A DNA stretch of 64,000 nucleotides from NCBI RefSeq assembly GCF_001636425.1, contig NZ_LWJG01000004.1, forward strand, positions 1-64,000, read 5' to 3'. The position numbers were made by a program, and so were the translations under genes. This DNA comes from Heyndrickxia acidicola. Its GTDB lineage: Bacteria > Bacillota > Bacilli > Bacillales > Bacillaceae_C. The notes beneath the pieces were generated by a model that ran no database searches, was not told where the DNA came from, and was given only the letters and a program-made list of their open reading frames with translations. How positions within the stretch are numbered: the first letter of the stretch is position 1; each line of letters opens with the position of its first letter. Of the stretch, positions 46,166 through 55,752 are shown piece after piece.

Positions 46166-47179
46166 TTATCCACCTATATGTGACATTTCTATTTTTTTAG
46201 AATGGGTTTTTGTTTGATTTGATCTTCCTTCAGAATAGCGATCTAAACGATTTTGCCAAATGGAACTTATCTTATCTGTAATTTCCTTATCCGAATTTCT
46301 GGAACGAATCAATTCTCTAAGATCGTAACCTTGTGTTGCAAACAGACAAGTATAAAATTTTCCTTCAGCAGAAATTCTTGCTCTTGTGCAAGAAGAACAA
46401 AAAGTCTCTGTTACAGATGAAATAATTCCCACTTCCTGATTACTGTTCAGATATCGATAGCGAGTTGCTACTTCACCAGGATAGTTTGCTTCAATTGGTT
46501 CAAGAGGCAGTACGTTATGAATTGTATTTAATATCTCTTTCTTAGATACTACCTCATTCAGTCTCCACCCATTTACGTTCCCAACATCCATATATTCTAT
46601 AAATCGAAGTATATGATTCCTTTCTTTAAAATATTTTGCCATAGGAATAATATCCTGTTCATTTTTCCCTTTTTGAACAACCATGTTAACTTTAACTTCC
46701 ATTCCAGCGTCCGAAGCAGCTTGTATTCCCTCAAGAACAGTTTTCACTTTCCCCCTATTACCATTCAAAGATGCAAAGCTCTCTTCGTCTAAGGAATCTA
46801 AACTAACAGTTACACGAGTTAATCCTGCTTTAAATAAATCACATGAAAACTTCTTAAGCAAGGAACCGTTTGTGGTTAATCCAATATCCTCTACACCTTC
46901 AATTTTGTTGAGACGTTCAATAAGCTCGGGAAGATTTTTCCTAAGTAAAGGCTCTCCTCCAGTAATACGTAGTTTTTTCACTCCTAAATTAACGAACATC
47001 CGTGATAATTTTTCTATTTCATCAAAAGATAAAATTTTATCATTTTGCAAAAAGGGATAATTTGAACCAAATATTTCTTCGGGCATACAATACCGACAAC
47101 GAAAATTACATCGATCAGTCACAGAAATACGTAAATCCCTTAATGGTCGCTTCAGCTGATCCAATTCAGTATGCTTCAT
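46166..47179 (-). CDS. moaA: GTP 3',8-cyclase, molybdenum cofactor synthesis
   Basis: A 337-residue radical SAM enzyme catalysing the first step of molybdopterin synthesis. It has the N-terminal CX3CX2C cluster (CNFRCRYC), ITGGEPLLR, and the C-terminal CSSC...C cluster ([20 protein letters not shown]). It lacks the C-terminal double glycine only in position, since it ends SHIGG, which is the expected GG tail. The start at 47179 has AGAGG 8 bases upstream; the longer frame to 47317 lacks a site. It supports the formate dehydrogenase next door. Other moa genes are not in the window. Confidence 0.93.
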   Translation of the reverse strand: MKHTELDQLKRPLRDLRISVTDRCNFRCRYCMPEEIFGSNYPFLQNDKILSFDEIEKLSRMFVNLGVKKLRITGGEPLLRKNLPELIERLNKIEGVEDIGLTTNGSLLKKFSCDLFKAGLTRVTVSLDSLDEESFASLNGNRGKVKTVLEGIQAASDAGMEVKVNMVVQKGKNEQDIIPMAKYFKERNHILRFIEYMDVGNVNGWRLNEVVSKKEILNTIHNVLPLEPIEANYPGEVATRYRYLNSNQEVGIISSVTETFCSSCTRARISAEGKFYTCLFATQGYDLRELIRSRNSDKEITDKISSIWQNRLDRYSEGRSNQTKTHSKKIEMSHIGG

Positions 47180-47309
47180 TTTCATTGCCTCTTTCTGTAA
47201 ATTTATCTTTAAACAAAGAATAATAAATCCATCATTGCCAAGATAATATGCTGGTATATTCACTAAATTGAATATTTTTTTAAATCTTTCCGACTCGTTC
47301 AGGAATTGT

Positions 47310-47870
47310 TTATACATTTAAAGATTGATTACGAATGAATCCCACTGTAGTAATTCCTAAGTGTTCAGCCAACTGTAAAGCAAGATAGTAGGAGCAGATT
47401 TCGAAAGAATGATTCCACACCCTATTTTCGCTACTTTTTAAAAGGATTTCAGAAGATATACCGACCGCTAAAAACAATAAGTTTATCTTTCATATTAATA
47501 TTATTCTTTATACAGTGCCCATATATCTTATCTAAAGCATTAATGTCTGCCTATGTCCATTCGACTTGGAGGAACACTACTAACTTCACATAGAACAGCA
47601 TTGTGAATACCACCGGTTAGCTTAAAAGTTTCAGTGTTTCACTGCATATCACTCATTAGTCGAAAACAGTCTTCAAAAGTTAATTTAGTTGAAATGCTCT
47701 TCATATTTTTGACAGTCAGTGTATCTTTAACAAAAACAAATCCCTGCCTGTTCATCCCACAACAGGATGAAATATACCGTTTGTTTTGAAAATCTTTATA
47801 ATACGGATTCACTTTAGATGAGTTTTACATGAACTACCCCTGTTTCATCTTGTATCTAGGCCATGCTGTC
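47310..47870 (-). pseudogene. Decayed fdhD (formate dehydrogenase sulfurtransferase)
   Basis: In broken frames the minus strand reads as FdhD: CGMNRQGFVFVKD, FRLMSDMQ, KLTGGIHNAVLCE, DIGRHNALDK, MKDKLIVFSGR, SAPTILL and [15 protein letters not shown]. At least four frameshifts or stops interrupt it, and the N-terminal third is missing at the junction with the relaxase gene. FdhD delivers sulfur to the formate dehydrogenase cofactor, so an intact copy elsewhere would be needed for activity. It ends just before moaA. Confidence 0.7.
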
Positions 47871-47899
47871 TTCTTTTTTTCTTTTGTTTATGCCGTTGT

Positions 47900-49462
47900 T
47901 CAAGGGTTGGAAATATCATCAGGAGTAATTGTATTTCCATAGTACTCTTTTGCCATCACAAAATATTCTTTTTCTTCAAGTGTTAAATAATGACGCCCTG
48001 CCCAATGAGGATACATTTCATCTAACTGGTGGCGATAAAGCTGATTCATGAGCTCTAAAGAAGCTTCCATTTCTTTTTTTCGCTGCAGTAAAAACTGCAT
48101 ATGGTTTAAAATATTTTGCGGAAATTTTTGTATAGTAGATGGATCGCTAAAATCAATTTGATGACGCCTTCTTATTTCATCAAACTTTTGTGTTGCTTGT
48201 AAGATTTCACTTTTTATTCCTAGCACAAATTGCGGTCTGTGATTTAATAATAAATGGAGTTCTCTTTCAATTTGATTTTTCTCCAGCTCCGTACATACAA
48301 ATTGAATATCGTCATCACTTAAAAGTTTATTCCGAGCAATTGTCGCTTCCACAATCTCCATTTTTTGTTCTTTCGAAAATGAGTTAGTATCAACATTTGA
48401 ATAATAGTGATTCAAAAAACGATTCGCTTCTGTCTCCAAAATAGTCTCTACTTTGTCTACTATCTCTCTTTCTCTTTGAATTCTGTTTAATTTTTTTAAG
48501 GTATCCACTGATTCAGAACTAAACTCAAGTCGTGTGCTCCATTTATCCAATTGAGCTTTTCTAGTTTGAACGCTTTCTTGATTTAAAAATATTCTTAAAA
48601 CTTTCGCCGCATCCTTTAACTGTTTCTTTTCCTTAGGAGTAAACCGGCGAATGAACTGATCTTTCTGTTCTTTAATCCTTTTTTCCTTTTTCACTATCTC
48701 AAGCTCGACCAAGACATTATTGTAATCTTTTCGCTCAGTATTTATTTGTATTCGGTCTGAACGCTTCCCTTTTCTTTTCATATCTCTAGCTACAAAACCT
48801 TCATGAATGGTGGGAAGTGTTAAAAGATCCCTGTCTTTATGGGATAGGTGCGTGATTCTTTCTGAAAAACCGTTCATCTCAAGAAAGCGGTTAGCATAGA
48901 CCGCCCACTGTTCTCGCCAATAAAATAGTTTTTTTTTCGTGTTCCAATCAGGTGTGTGTACGGCTTTTATTTGTTCTTTCCCATTTACAAATTCTTTTAC
49001 TTTTACTTGCTTATTCCCCCATGTACCGTCTTCCTTAAACGGACGAATCGTTAGCAGAACATGAAAATGGGGATTGTTCTCATCATCACGATGAAGCGCA
49101 AGATCACAAACCATTCCTTCATCTACAAAGATGTCTTGGCAAAATTCGATGGCCAATTGCTCCTGTTGATCATGAGTCAATTCATTTGGTAAGGCTACAT
49201 TGATTTCACGAGCGAGCTGCGCATTCCATTGCTTTTCTTTTTTCTCTACTTCGTTCCACAATTGCTGGCGATTATAAACCCATTCAGGTGCATGACTTGG
49301 TGCAAGAATATGAGTAACCGGCTTCACTTTTCGTTTGTAAAACTTAATCTCATTTGTTCTTTCATCCAACAGTTTTTCTCCAGAACGGTAGGCAGCAGAT
49401 GCAATCGCATTTTGCTGTTTTCTTCTTGATATGATCTGATTTGAAAAATGGTAGATGGCCAC
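47900..49462 (-). CDS. MobA/MobL-family relaxase
   Basis: A 520-residue plasmid mobilisation protein. The start is placed at GTG 49462 (AIYHFSNQIISRRKQQNAIASAAYRSG, the standard MobA/MobL opening) with AGAGGTG 7 bases upstream; GTG 49471 abuts that site. The relaxase motif with the His pair is NPHFHVLLTIRP, near residue 131, preceded by LALHRDDEN; the nicking Tyr is expected among the N-terminal Tyr residues. The C-terminal half is a long charged coiled-coil. It would nick oriT, which probably lies directly upstream. Confidence 0.9.
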   Translation of the reverse strand: MAIYHFSNQIISRRKQQNAIASAAYRSGEKLLDERTNEIKFYKRKVKPVTHILAPSHAPEWVYNRQQLWNEVEKKEKQWNAQLAREINVALPNELTHDQQEQLAIEFCQDIFVDEGMVCDLALHRDDENNPHFHVLLTIRPFKEDGTWGNKQVKVKEFVNGKEQIKAVHTPDWNTKKKLFYWREQWAVYANRFLEMNGFSERITHLSHKDRDLLTLPTIHEGFVARDMKRKGKRSDRIQINTERKDYNNVLVELEIVKKEKRIKEQKDQFIRRFTPKEKKQLKDAAKVLRIFLNQESVQTRKAQLDKWSTRLEFSSESVDTLKKLNRIQREREIVDKVETILETEANRFLNHYYSNVDTNSFSKEQKMEIVEATIARNKLLSDDDIQFVCTELEKNQIERELHLLLNHRPQFVLGIKSEILQATQKFDEIRRRHQIDFSDPSTIQKFPQNILNHMQFLLQRKKEMEASLELMNQLYRHQLDEMYPHWAGRHYLTLEEKEYFVMAKEYYGNTITPDDISNP

Positions 49463-49499
49463 TCGATACACCTCTTTCCTTTACCAACAGGAGCGATAG

Positions 49500-49600
49500 C
49501 GAGTTTTATAGACGCTTCACGAACTTGATGTCCTACGAAAGAAGGACATCAACGCAATACCATAAACATGGTATATAAGTGCTCGTTTTGATGTGATCTG
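49500..49600. promoter_or_regulatory. Candidate origin of transfer
   Basis: Immediately upstream of the relaxase lie a perfect hairpin (TTGATGTCCT at 49525-49534, AGGACATCAA at 49543-49552) and a second one (ATACCAT-aaac-ATGGTAT, about 49557-49574). Hairpins next to the mob gene are the usual oriT layout. The nick site is not identifiable by eye. Otherwise 49463-49829 holds no gene. Confidence 0.5.
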
Positions 49601-49829
49601 ATAATTATATGTTTCTTCAATATATAGAAATAGAACTACAGATAAAATGAGTTATATAAGAAATAAAAGACATGAAGGAATAAATCATTACATTAGAATT
49701 TTAGTCTTCAAAGGAGATATATAGGAGATAGACACTACTATTCTTTTTGTTTCGCAAAATTCAAAATACGATGATATAATGGGCCATAAAGCATTGAATA
49801 TAAATTTACATAATGGAGCGAAATGACAT

Positions 49830-50369
49830 ATGCAAAATGGCAAGAATATATATCTTAGGTTGCTTACATTAAATGACGTTGATGATTTACTTGTGCTAGA
49901 AAAGCTGAATCAAGATTTTTTTCAATTATATTCCCCGGAACGTTCTTCTGACTTTTACACGATAGATTTTCAAAAAGATTTAATGGAGAAAAGATTAGAA
50001 AAGGAAAAAAAAGATATTGATTATAATTTTGGAATTTTTAAGAACGAGAATGATGAACTTATAGGAACGATTGGACTCTTCCGAATTTTTCGAGGTGCAT
50101 CACAGAGTGCTATGATCGGTTACAGTTTAAGCAAAGAACATAATGGTAAAGGCTACGCCACAGAAGCAGTAAAGCTTGTTATAGACTATGCATTTACTAC
50201 TCTTCAATTACATAGAATTGAAGCTGGTGTGATGCCTCATAATATTGGTTCCATTAGAGTTTTAGAAAAAGCAGGTTTTGAAAAAGAAGGCATCTCTAGG
50301 AGCAATGTTAAAATAAATGGCAACTGGGAAGACCACCTGCTTTTGGCAATCATAAATCCAAATGACTAA
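49830..50369 (+). CDS. GNAT N-acetyltransferase (RimJ/RimL type)
   Basis: A 179-residue acetyltransferase with the fold order IYLRLLTLNDVDDLL, GTIGLFRIFRG, the acetyl-CoA loop YSLSKEHNGKGYATEAVKLV and the C-terminal NIGSIRVLEKAGFEKEG. It resembles the YdaF/RimJ group, which acetylates N-terminal amines of ribosomal or other proteins or polyamines. GGAGCG lies upstream of the ATG. Monocistronic. Confidence 0.87.
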   Translation: MQNGKNIYLRLLTLNDVDDLLVLEKLNQDFFQLYSPERSSDFYTIDFQKDLMEKRLEKEKKDIDYNFGIFKNENDELIGTIGLFRIFRGASQSAMIGYSLSKEHNGKGYATEAVKLVIDYAFTTLQLHRIEAGVMPHNIGSIRVLEKAGFEKEGISRSNVKINGNWEDHLLLAIINPND

Positions 50370-50749
50370 CTTTTTTTATATAACTTTATATTTTACTGAC
50401 ATCTACCCTAATTTATCATTTACAGTGGGAATGCCTAATTCCCGCTTACCGCTGATCGGCGCTATTGCACCCGTAAGTTGAATAACATGCACATAATTCC
50501 TTATAAAAGATGCATCTCTAGTTAAAAAAATAAAAATTGAACTAAACCTTATTCGAGTCAGAACCAACCATTATATCAAATACTATCCAAAATAAAATTA
50601 CTTTTAAAATCTCTCTGAATTTCAGCCATATTTAAAACCCTTGTATAAAGACTCTAGTAAGGAAAAAAAATATCCACAACAAAAACAAAACATCCAATAT
50701 AAAAAAGATTGTTTCTCAAGTCATTTAATATAGGTAATAGATTTAGCTA
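50370..50749. other. Gene-free intergenic stretch
   Basis: Nothing beyond AT-rich sequence. No terminator stem is obvious after the GNAT gene. Confidence 0.35.
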
Positions 50750-51913
50750 TTATAAACTTGCTTTTAAGATACTTAATACGTCTTCTTTAGAAAGTTTTTT
50801 AAAGTTTCCGATGTCTCCGAATTGAGTTGCTTCATCAGCCATACGTTCAAAATGCTCATCGTTAATACCTACTTCTTGAAGAGTAATAGGTGATCCAATG
50901 CGTTTAAAGTATGAACGAGTGGCTTCAATTCCTTCTAAAGCAATCTCATCGTCCGTCTTTCCTTCTGGACTTACATTCCATACACGTGTTGCAAATTGCA
51001 CAAATTTATCAATACGTTCTTTATAAACAAACTTCATCCAATTCGGGAAGAAAATAGACAGACCTTCACCATGCGGGATGTCATAAATAGCACTTACTTC
51101 ATGCTCAATAACATGAGTAGCCCAATCAGCTGTGACACCTATTGGTAGTATGCCATTCATTGCATAAGTACCTGAAAGAAGAAGATTTGCTCTAGAATCA
51201 TAGTCGTTACCATTTGCTATTGCTTTTTCTCCATTTTCAATAACCGTTAACAAGATGCCCTCAGCAAATCGATCTTGTATAGGAGTGCTTGGTGTTTGAC
51301 TAAAATATTGTTCAAATACATGTGACATAATGTCGATGATACCGTTAACTGTTTGATTTACTGGTACTGTGAAAGTAAGTGTAGGATCAACAATAGAGAA
51401 CTTTGGATATAGTAATTTACTACCCATTGTTCGTTTTTGTTTTGTTTCCAAGTTTGTTATAACAGATCCACCATTCATTTCTGATCCAGTAGCTGCTAAA
51501 GTTAAAATCGTACCAATAGGAAGAGCTTGAGTGATAGTTGCTTTACGAATAGTAAAGTCCCAAACGTCTCCATCATATAGCGCGCCAGCTGCTATAGCTT
51601 TTGCTGCATCAATAACACTACCTCCACCTACAGCCAAAATGAATTGAATGTCTTTTTCTCGACAAATACGAATTCCTTCATTTACTGTAGTTAATCTTGG
51701 ATTGGGTTCAATGCCTGACAGCTCTTGAACTATTGCTCCAATTAGAGAAAGTTGTTGTTTTACTTGATCATAGAGACCAGACTTTTTAATGCTGCCTCCA
51801 CCATAAACAAGTAAAACTCTTTGACCAAAAGGTTTAGTTAGTTCTCCAAGTTGATTAACTTTACCTTCTCCAAATACTAGTCGAGTGGTATTATACAATT
51901 CGAATCCATTCAT
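50750..51913 (-). CDS. Iron-containing alcohol dehydrogenase (YugJ/BdhA type)
   Basis: A 387-residue group III alcohol dehydrogenase. NAD(P)-binding residues include VGGGSVIDAAKAIAAG. Metal ligands are expected at Asp (around IDIMSHVFEQYF) and the His of HVIEHEVSAIYDIPHGEGLSIFFPNW, where the signature HxxxH is intact. The family reduces butyraldehyde and other aldehydes with NADPH. AGGAGGG precedes the ATG. Monocistronic on minus; the substrate is not fixed by sequence. Confidence 0.9.
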   Translation of the reverse strand: MNGFELYNTTRLVFGEGKVNQLGELTKPFGQRVLLVYGGGSIKKSGLYDQVKQQLSLIGAIVQELSGIEPNPRLTTVNEGIRICREKDIQFILAVGGGSVIDAAKAIAAGALYDGDVWDFTIRKATITQALPIGTILTLAATGSEMNGGSVITNLETKQKRTMGSKLLYPKFSIVDPTLTFTVPVNQTVNGIIDIMSHVFEQYFSQTPSTPIQDRFAEGILLTVIENGEKAIANGNDYDSRANLLLSGTYAMNGILPIGVTADWATHVIEHEVSAIYDIPHGEGLSIFFPNWMKFVYKERIDKFVQFATRVWNVSPEGKTDDEIALEGIEATRSYFKRIGSPITLQEVGINDEHFERMADEATQFGDIGNFKKLSKEDVLSILKASL

Positions 51914-52435
51914 TAATTAAATCCCTCCTTATGTAAACTGTAAAATAAAAAATTGTACTTTATATGCAGTGTTGAACCAAATTATATTCAATCAGCAAGA
52001 GGAAGTAAAGTAAGAAAAATTTAAGTTATATATAAATTTTTTAATAGGAAAAACAGGGTGAACTTAAAGAAATAATAGTACTTTTAGATTTTGTTTAATT
52101 TTATATCATATAGATATTGAATGAAGAAGTTTTAAATTCACAAATGCATTATCAAAAGGAAAAATAAAAAATAGACGATAAAACCTGAATGTTTGAAGGA
52201 ATTATCAACTTTTTAATTTTTAAAACACCAGCTTATGTCAACAACACCCAAATGCCTTAATAGTTGGGTTCTACTATTAAATTCTTCGTTAGGACCTTTA
52301 TAATCCAATTCCACTTGTAACGGTTACTAATGTCTATTTAGATTTCTACTTTTCTTTGAACCCTTAAATTACCGATTATTATAGTGGGCTAGTTTGGGAA
52401 ATATTAATAGGTTTGGCTGTCGAATAACTAATCGC
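51914..52435. other. Gene-free intergenic stretch
   Basis: AT-rich, with no supported reading frame, between the alcohol dehydrogenase and the orphan hairpin. Confidence 0.4.
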
Positions 52436-52487
52436 GCAAAGGTACGCAAGAGGTAGAGAAATCTACTTTCTGTGTACCTTTTTGCTG
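52436..52487. terminator. Terminator-like hairpin without an adjacent gene
   Basis: AAAGGTAC and GTACCTTT pair around an inner GGTAGA/TCTACT stem. Neither flanking gene reads into it closely, so it is probably left from a lost gene. Confidence 0.5.
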
Positions 52488-52727
52488 GGATATGTTCTCA
52501 TTTAACCCTAGATGGCAAGATAACTTCTTTTTACGTTCTTTGAAATCGGAGATTAGACTGGGCTGTTGACCGCAAATTTAGGAGTCTTACTATCCTCTTC
52601 TGTTCTGTTAGGTCATCTTCTTCAGCGGATCCTACACATGTAAAAAAATTGTCTTAAGTAATATTTAAGAAACACTTACTAAAATCTAACTTGTACAAGC
52701 TTAAAACAAAATCAGGAGGAATTACTA

Positions 52728-53348
52728 ATGAAAGCAAAATCAAGTTTAATTGTCCCTGTCTTAGCAGCAGCTCTAGCAATCCCGACTATTGGCCATACAA
52801 TGACTGACCATAAAAACAATACATCTAATGCTTCAGCATCAATGCACCAAAAGTATGAAAAAGGATCCCATAAAAAATGGGGAAAAGATGGAAATAGAAA
52901 TGAATTAATTAATGAGATTAAACAATATGCTTCTCCTCAATTACAAGATCAGCTTAAAAAAGATCTTACACAGCATGAAAGCTTAATGAAGGAGTTACGT
53001 CAAACTCCAGCTTTCCAAAAGAAAATGGAACAAAAGAAAGCCGAGGAACAAGCTTTCTTCAAAGCCCATAAACAAGAAATTGACGCTATCAAACAAGAAG
53101 TGAAAGATGGAAAATTAACAAAACAACAAGCTCACAAGAAACTAGAAGCATTGTTTGGAAATAAAGCTGGAAAAGGCCATCATATGGACAAAGGAAAAGA
53201 ACACGGTAAAAATGGTCTATTCACAGGATTAAAAACAGCCCTTCAAAAGAAAGACACGGCTGCGATTAATTCAATCCTAGAAAAATTTGATCAACAATTG
53301 GAAAAATCTAATCAACAGCTGCAACAACAGATTAACGCTAATAAATAA
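52728..53348 (+). CDS. Secreted Lys/Gln-rich helical protein, unknown
   Basis: A 206-residue protein with a Sec signal peptide (MKAKSSLIVPVLAAALAIP...; cleavage near residue 24-26). The mature protein is highly charged and rich in Lys, Gln and His, with long helices and a coiled-coil-like tail (KFDQQLEKSNQQLQQQINANK). A similar segment (IKQEVKDGKLTKQQAHKKLEALFG) has an EF-like/EKHK layout. AGGAGG precedes the ATG. No family name; possibly cell-wall or extracellular scaffolding. Confidence 0.7.
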   Translation: MKAKSSLIVPVLAAALAIPTIGHTMTDHKNNTSNASASMHQKYEKGSHKKWGKDGNRNELINEIKQYASPQLQDQLKKDLTQHESLMKELRQTPAFQKKMEQKKAEEQAFFKAHKQEIDAIKQEVKDGKLTKQQAHKKLEALFGNKAGKGHHMDKGKEHGKNGLFTGLKTALQKKDTAAINSILEKFDQQLEKSNQQLQQQINANK

Positions 53349-53402
53349 TAATATTAGCCTTCTTTTTATAAAGCGCATGACGTTAACATTGTTTCAAGAA
53401 GT

Positions 53403-53433
53403 AGGACAGGGCTTAGTAGCTCTGTCCTTTTTC
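53403..53433 (+). terminator. Terminator of the secreted-protein gene
   Basis: AGGACAG and CTGTCCT pair with flanking complementarity (one mismatch) and TTTTT after, 55 bp past the stop. The rest of 53434-53912 shows no supported gene. Confidence 0.85.
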
Positions 53434-53912
53434 GTGTTGTTAACGCTGGACAAAAAATACAAAACAACAGAAAATATTTCCATTTCATCAAAGTGTATAG
53501 GAAGAAAAATAGAAGAATTAGATTATGGAGAGAAAAGAAAAAAGTCCAATCAGTATACAAAAACTTTCATCAACGCTGGGGATCCCTTCTCCTTTCTTGT
53601 TAAATATGAATCACGTCAACTTCAACAAGATTCTTGTACCGGTACTGGATCCGTTGATACTCAAATAATCCTTCAGAGGATTTAAATCAGACCAGTGAAG
53701 GCTTGGGAAGTGAAAAATAATGATGAAGCAAACCAGAGTTGTCATTAAAAAATCAAATTGTTCGTTTTGACACAAAAAGTAGAGGCTCCCTCCTCTAAAT
53801 CCTTTGATTTATGAGGATTAGCTGCTTAAAGGTACACAAGAAAAATGGAGTACACCCGAAATATTTGTTGGTAAATAAAAAAAGTTTTCACTTTTTTTAC
53901 CAATTGTATTAT

Positions 53913-53940
53913 GATATTAAAGTGATATCACTTTAATATC
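53913..53940. promoter_or_regulatory. 28-bp perfect palindrome, candidate ribbon-helix-helix operator
   Basis: The sequence is exactly self-complementary, with core AGTGATATCACT and outer arms GATATTAA/TTAATATC. It starts 21 bp before the SPFH-gene start and overlaps the likely -10 region. Its size fits two Arc-type dimers, and an Arc-type protein is the operon's second gene. Confidence 0.75.
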
Positions 53941-53960
53941 GTATTTTAGGAGGGGCTATA

Positions 53961-54821
53961 GTGAAGGAAAAAACAATTTTTAAAATGAATGGCTTTGCAG
54001 CATTGGTGATTGCTGTTTTGTGCATCGGTTTTGGTCTCTTTTTAATTGTTGGAAACACCGTAATGGCTGAAAAAATTGCTGGAATTGTTCTATTTATTTT
54101 AGGCCTAATTCTTGCAACAAGCTTAACCATTGTTCAGCCAAACCAAGCTAAAGTATTAACATTCTTTGGTACGTATATGGGGGTCATACGTGAACAAGGA
54201 TTATGGGCAACCATCCCCTTCACCTTCAAAAGAAGCGTGTCACTGCGCGTCACGAATTTTAACAGTGAAAAGTTAAAGGTCAATGATTTAGAAGGTAATC
54301 CAGTTGAAATTGCGGCTGTCGTTGTGTATAAAGTAAGTGATGCAGCAAAAGCATTGTTTGATGTAGAGAATTACGAAAAGTTCATTCAAATACAAAGTGA
54401 AACGGGCATTCGCCATATCGCAAGCAGATATGCGTATGATTCTCTTGATAACGGGGATCATACACTGACTCTTCGCCGAAATAGTGATGAAGTAGCCGAG
54501 GTGCTTGTTCATGATTTACAAAGCAGGCTAAATGTTGCTGGAGTGGATGTTATTGAGGCACGGATCATGCATCTTGCCTATTCATCAGAAATTGCGGCTG
54601 CCATGCTTCAAAGACAACAAGCGCAAGCTGTATTATCTGCCCGGAAAGTCATTGTAGACGGTGCAGTAGGGCTTGTAAAAGCTGCAATTGATCAGCTCAC
54701 GGAGCAGGAAATCGTGGACTTGGATGAAGAGAAAAAAGCGCAGATGGTTAATAACTTAATGGTCGCCATCGTTTCAGAAAAAGGAACGCAGCCCATTATC
54801 AATACAGGAAGCATTTATTAA
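53961..54821 (+). CDS. SPFH (stomatin/prohibitin/flotillin) domain membrane protein
   Basis: A 286-residue protein starting at GTG 53961 behind AGGAGGGG. Two N-terminal membrane helices (~9-32 and ~37-57) precede an SPFH domain (~60-240: VLTFFGTYMGVIREQGLW; AAVVVYKVSDAAKALFDVENYEKFIQ). Helical residues in the tail (MLQRQQAQAVLSARKVIVDGAVG) likely drive oligomerisation. SPFH proteins build ring-shaped membrane microdomain scaffolds. It is followed 13 bp later by a ribbon-helix-helix gene, and together they form an operon with the palindrome upstream. Confidence 0.85.
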   Translation: MKEKTIFKMNGFAALVIAVLCIGFGLFLIVGNTVMAEKIAGIVLFILGLILATSLTIVQPNQAKVLTFFGTYMGVIREQGLWATIPFTFKRSVSLRVTNFNSEKLKVNDLEGNPVEIAAVVVYKVSDAAKALFDVENYEKFIQIQSETGIRHIASRYAYDSLDNGDHTLTLRRNSDEVAEVLVHDLQSRLNVAGVDVIEARIMHLAYSSEIAAAMLQRQQAQAVLSARKVIVDGAVGLVKAAIDQLTEQEIVDLDEEKKAQMVNNLMVAIVSEKGTQPIINTGSIY

Positions 54822-54834
54822 GGTTGTGTAGTAA

Positions 54835-54993
54835 ATGAATAAAAGAAAATCATTTCCCCTTCGTATCGATCCGAAATTATACGAAGTATTGGAAAAATGG
54901 GCTGAAGATGAATTAAGAAGTGTGAACGCCCAAATTGAAGTGATATTAAAAGATGCTGCCAAAAAAGCTGGGAGAATAAAAAAGAAGGAATAG
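54835..54993 (+). CDS. Arc-type ribbon-helix-helix DNA-binding protein
   Basis: A 52-residue protein: [23 protein letters not shown] then [14 protein letters not shown]. The FPLRID strand and two helices are the Arc/MetJ ribbon-helix-helix fold. It starts 13 bp after the SPFH stop, so the two are co-transcribed. It is a likely autorepressor acting on the 28-bp palindrome. The TAG stop is inside the left target duplication of the large transposon-like unit, so the insertion just misses the coding end. Confidence 0.8.
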   Translation: MNKRKSFPLRIDPKLYEVLEKWAEDELRSVNAQIEVILKDAAKKAGRIKKKE

Positions 54994-55137
54994 AAGATTA
55001 ACGGGTTCGGTTTTGAAGCACAAACAGTAAAATAACATTGCAATAAGAGGTGTAATTCGCATATGAATTACACCTCTTATTTTACTTGATATAAAAGGAA
55101 AACTGTAAAATTAACACACCATTTCACACTATAATCT

Positions 55138-55216
55138 GCATACTAATTCGCAAGAGTCTGATAGACAGCATACTCCTGCGAATTGGTATGCTAAAACGTA
55201 TGCGAATTGGGTGTGC
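55138..55216. repeat. Three copies of a 15-bp motif, possible recombination site
   Basis: GCATACTAATTCGCA (55138-55152), its near-exact inverse TGCGAATTGGTATGC (55177-55191) and TGCGAATTGGGTGTGC (55201-55216) lie within 80 bp, near the left end of the 6.6-kb unit. Inverted plus direct copies of a motif this size resemble tyrosine-recombinase core and accessory sites, or protein-binding sites at a transposon end. Confidence 0.45.
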
Positions 55217-55292
55217 AGGAAAAGATTCGAAAACATCTGCTCAGCGACTCGGTATCGCTAAAAAACCATATACGTAAATTCAATAGAAACGA

Positions 55293-55318
55293 GAAAAGAC
55301 CGATGCATCGGTCTTTTC
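55293..55318. terminator. 26-bp perfect palindrome
   Basis: GAAAAGACCGATG and its exact complement form one continuous palindrome, terminator-like but with no gene on either side nearby. Confidence 0.5.
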
Positions 55319-55402
55319 GGTTCTAAATAATCCTTATTAAACTAACGCATCCTTTAGTTTAAGTGAAATATTTCACAATACAAATCAGCTAGATTAAAAA
55401 TA

Positions 55403-55440
55403 AAAAGTCTTTTAAGAAACACTGTTCTTAAAAGACTTTT
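55403..55440. terminator. Strong hairpin, terminator-like
   Basis: AAAAGTCTTTTAAGAA pairs perfectly (16 bp) with TTCTTAAAAGACTTTT around a six-base loop. It could terminate the histidine-kinase gene on minus from a distance or be a relic. Another stem (AAATCCATTTTGA/TCAAAATGGATTT) is at 55622-55658, nearer the kinase stop. Confidence 0.6.
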
Positions 55441-55752
55441 AGGTAACAAGCCAACCTATAGCATTTTAAGTTTTAGTATTTCTCCCTTTTATTGCCCTTG
55501 TTTCAACTTTAACTTACCAGGGGTTACATCATTACCAAGCGTTAAGAACTGTGTTGTTGTAGCTTTGAAATAAAGTTTGATCAAAAATATCGCATGAACC
55601 TGCATTTTACGATAGATAAAAAAATCCATTTTGAAAAAATATTGATCAAAATGGATTTCTCATTTTAGAATACACATATGATTTTGTATAACAAAGTTTG
55701 ATTATTTTTTCACTATACTGCGAGATAATTATAGGCATATTCTTCAATACTA

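Noticed and set aside
55293-55440. Strong palindromes considered as an RNA gene or riboswitch
   Set aside because: Simple hairpins with short loops and no conserved core or downstream gene in the right orientation.
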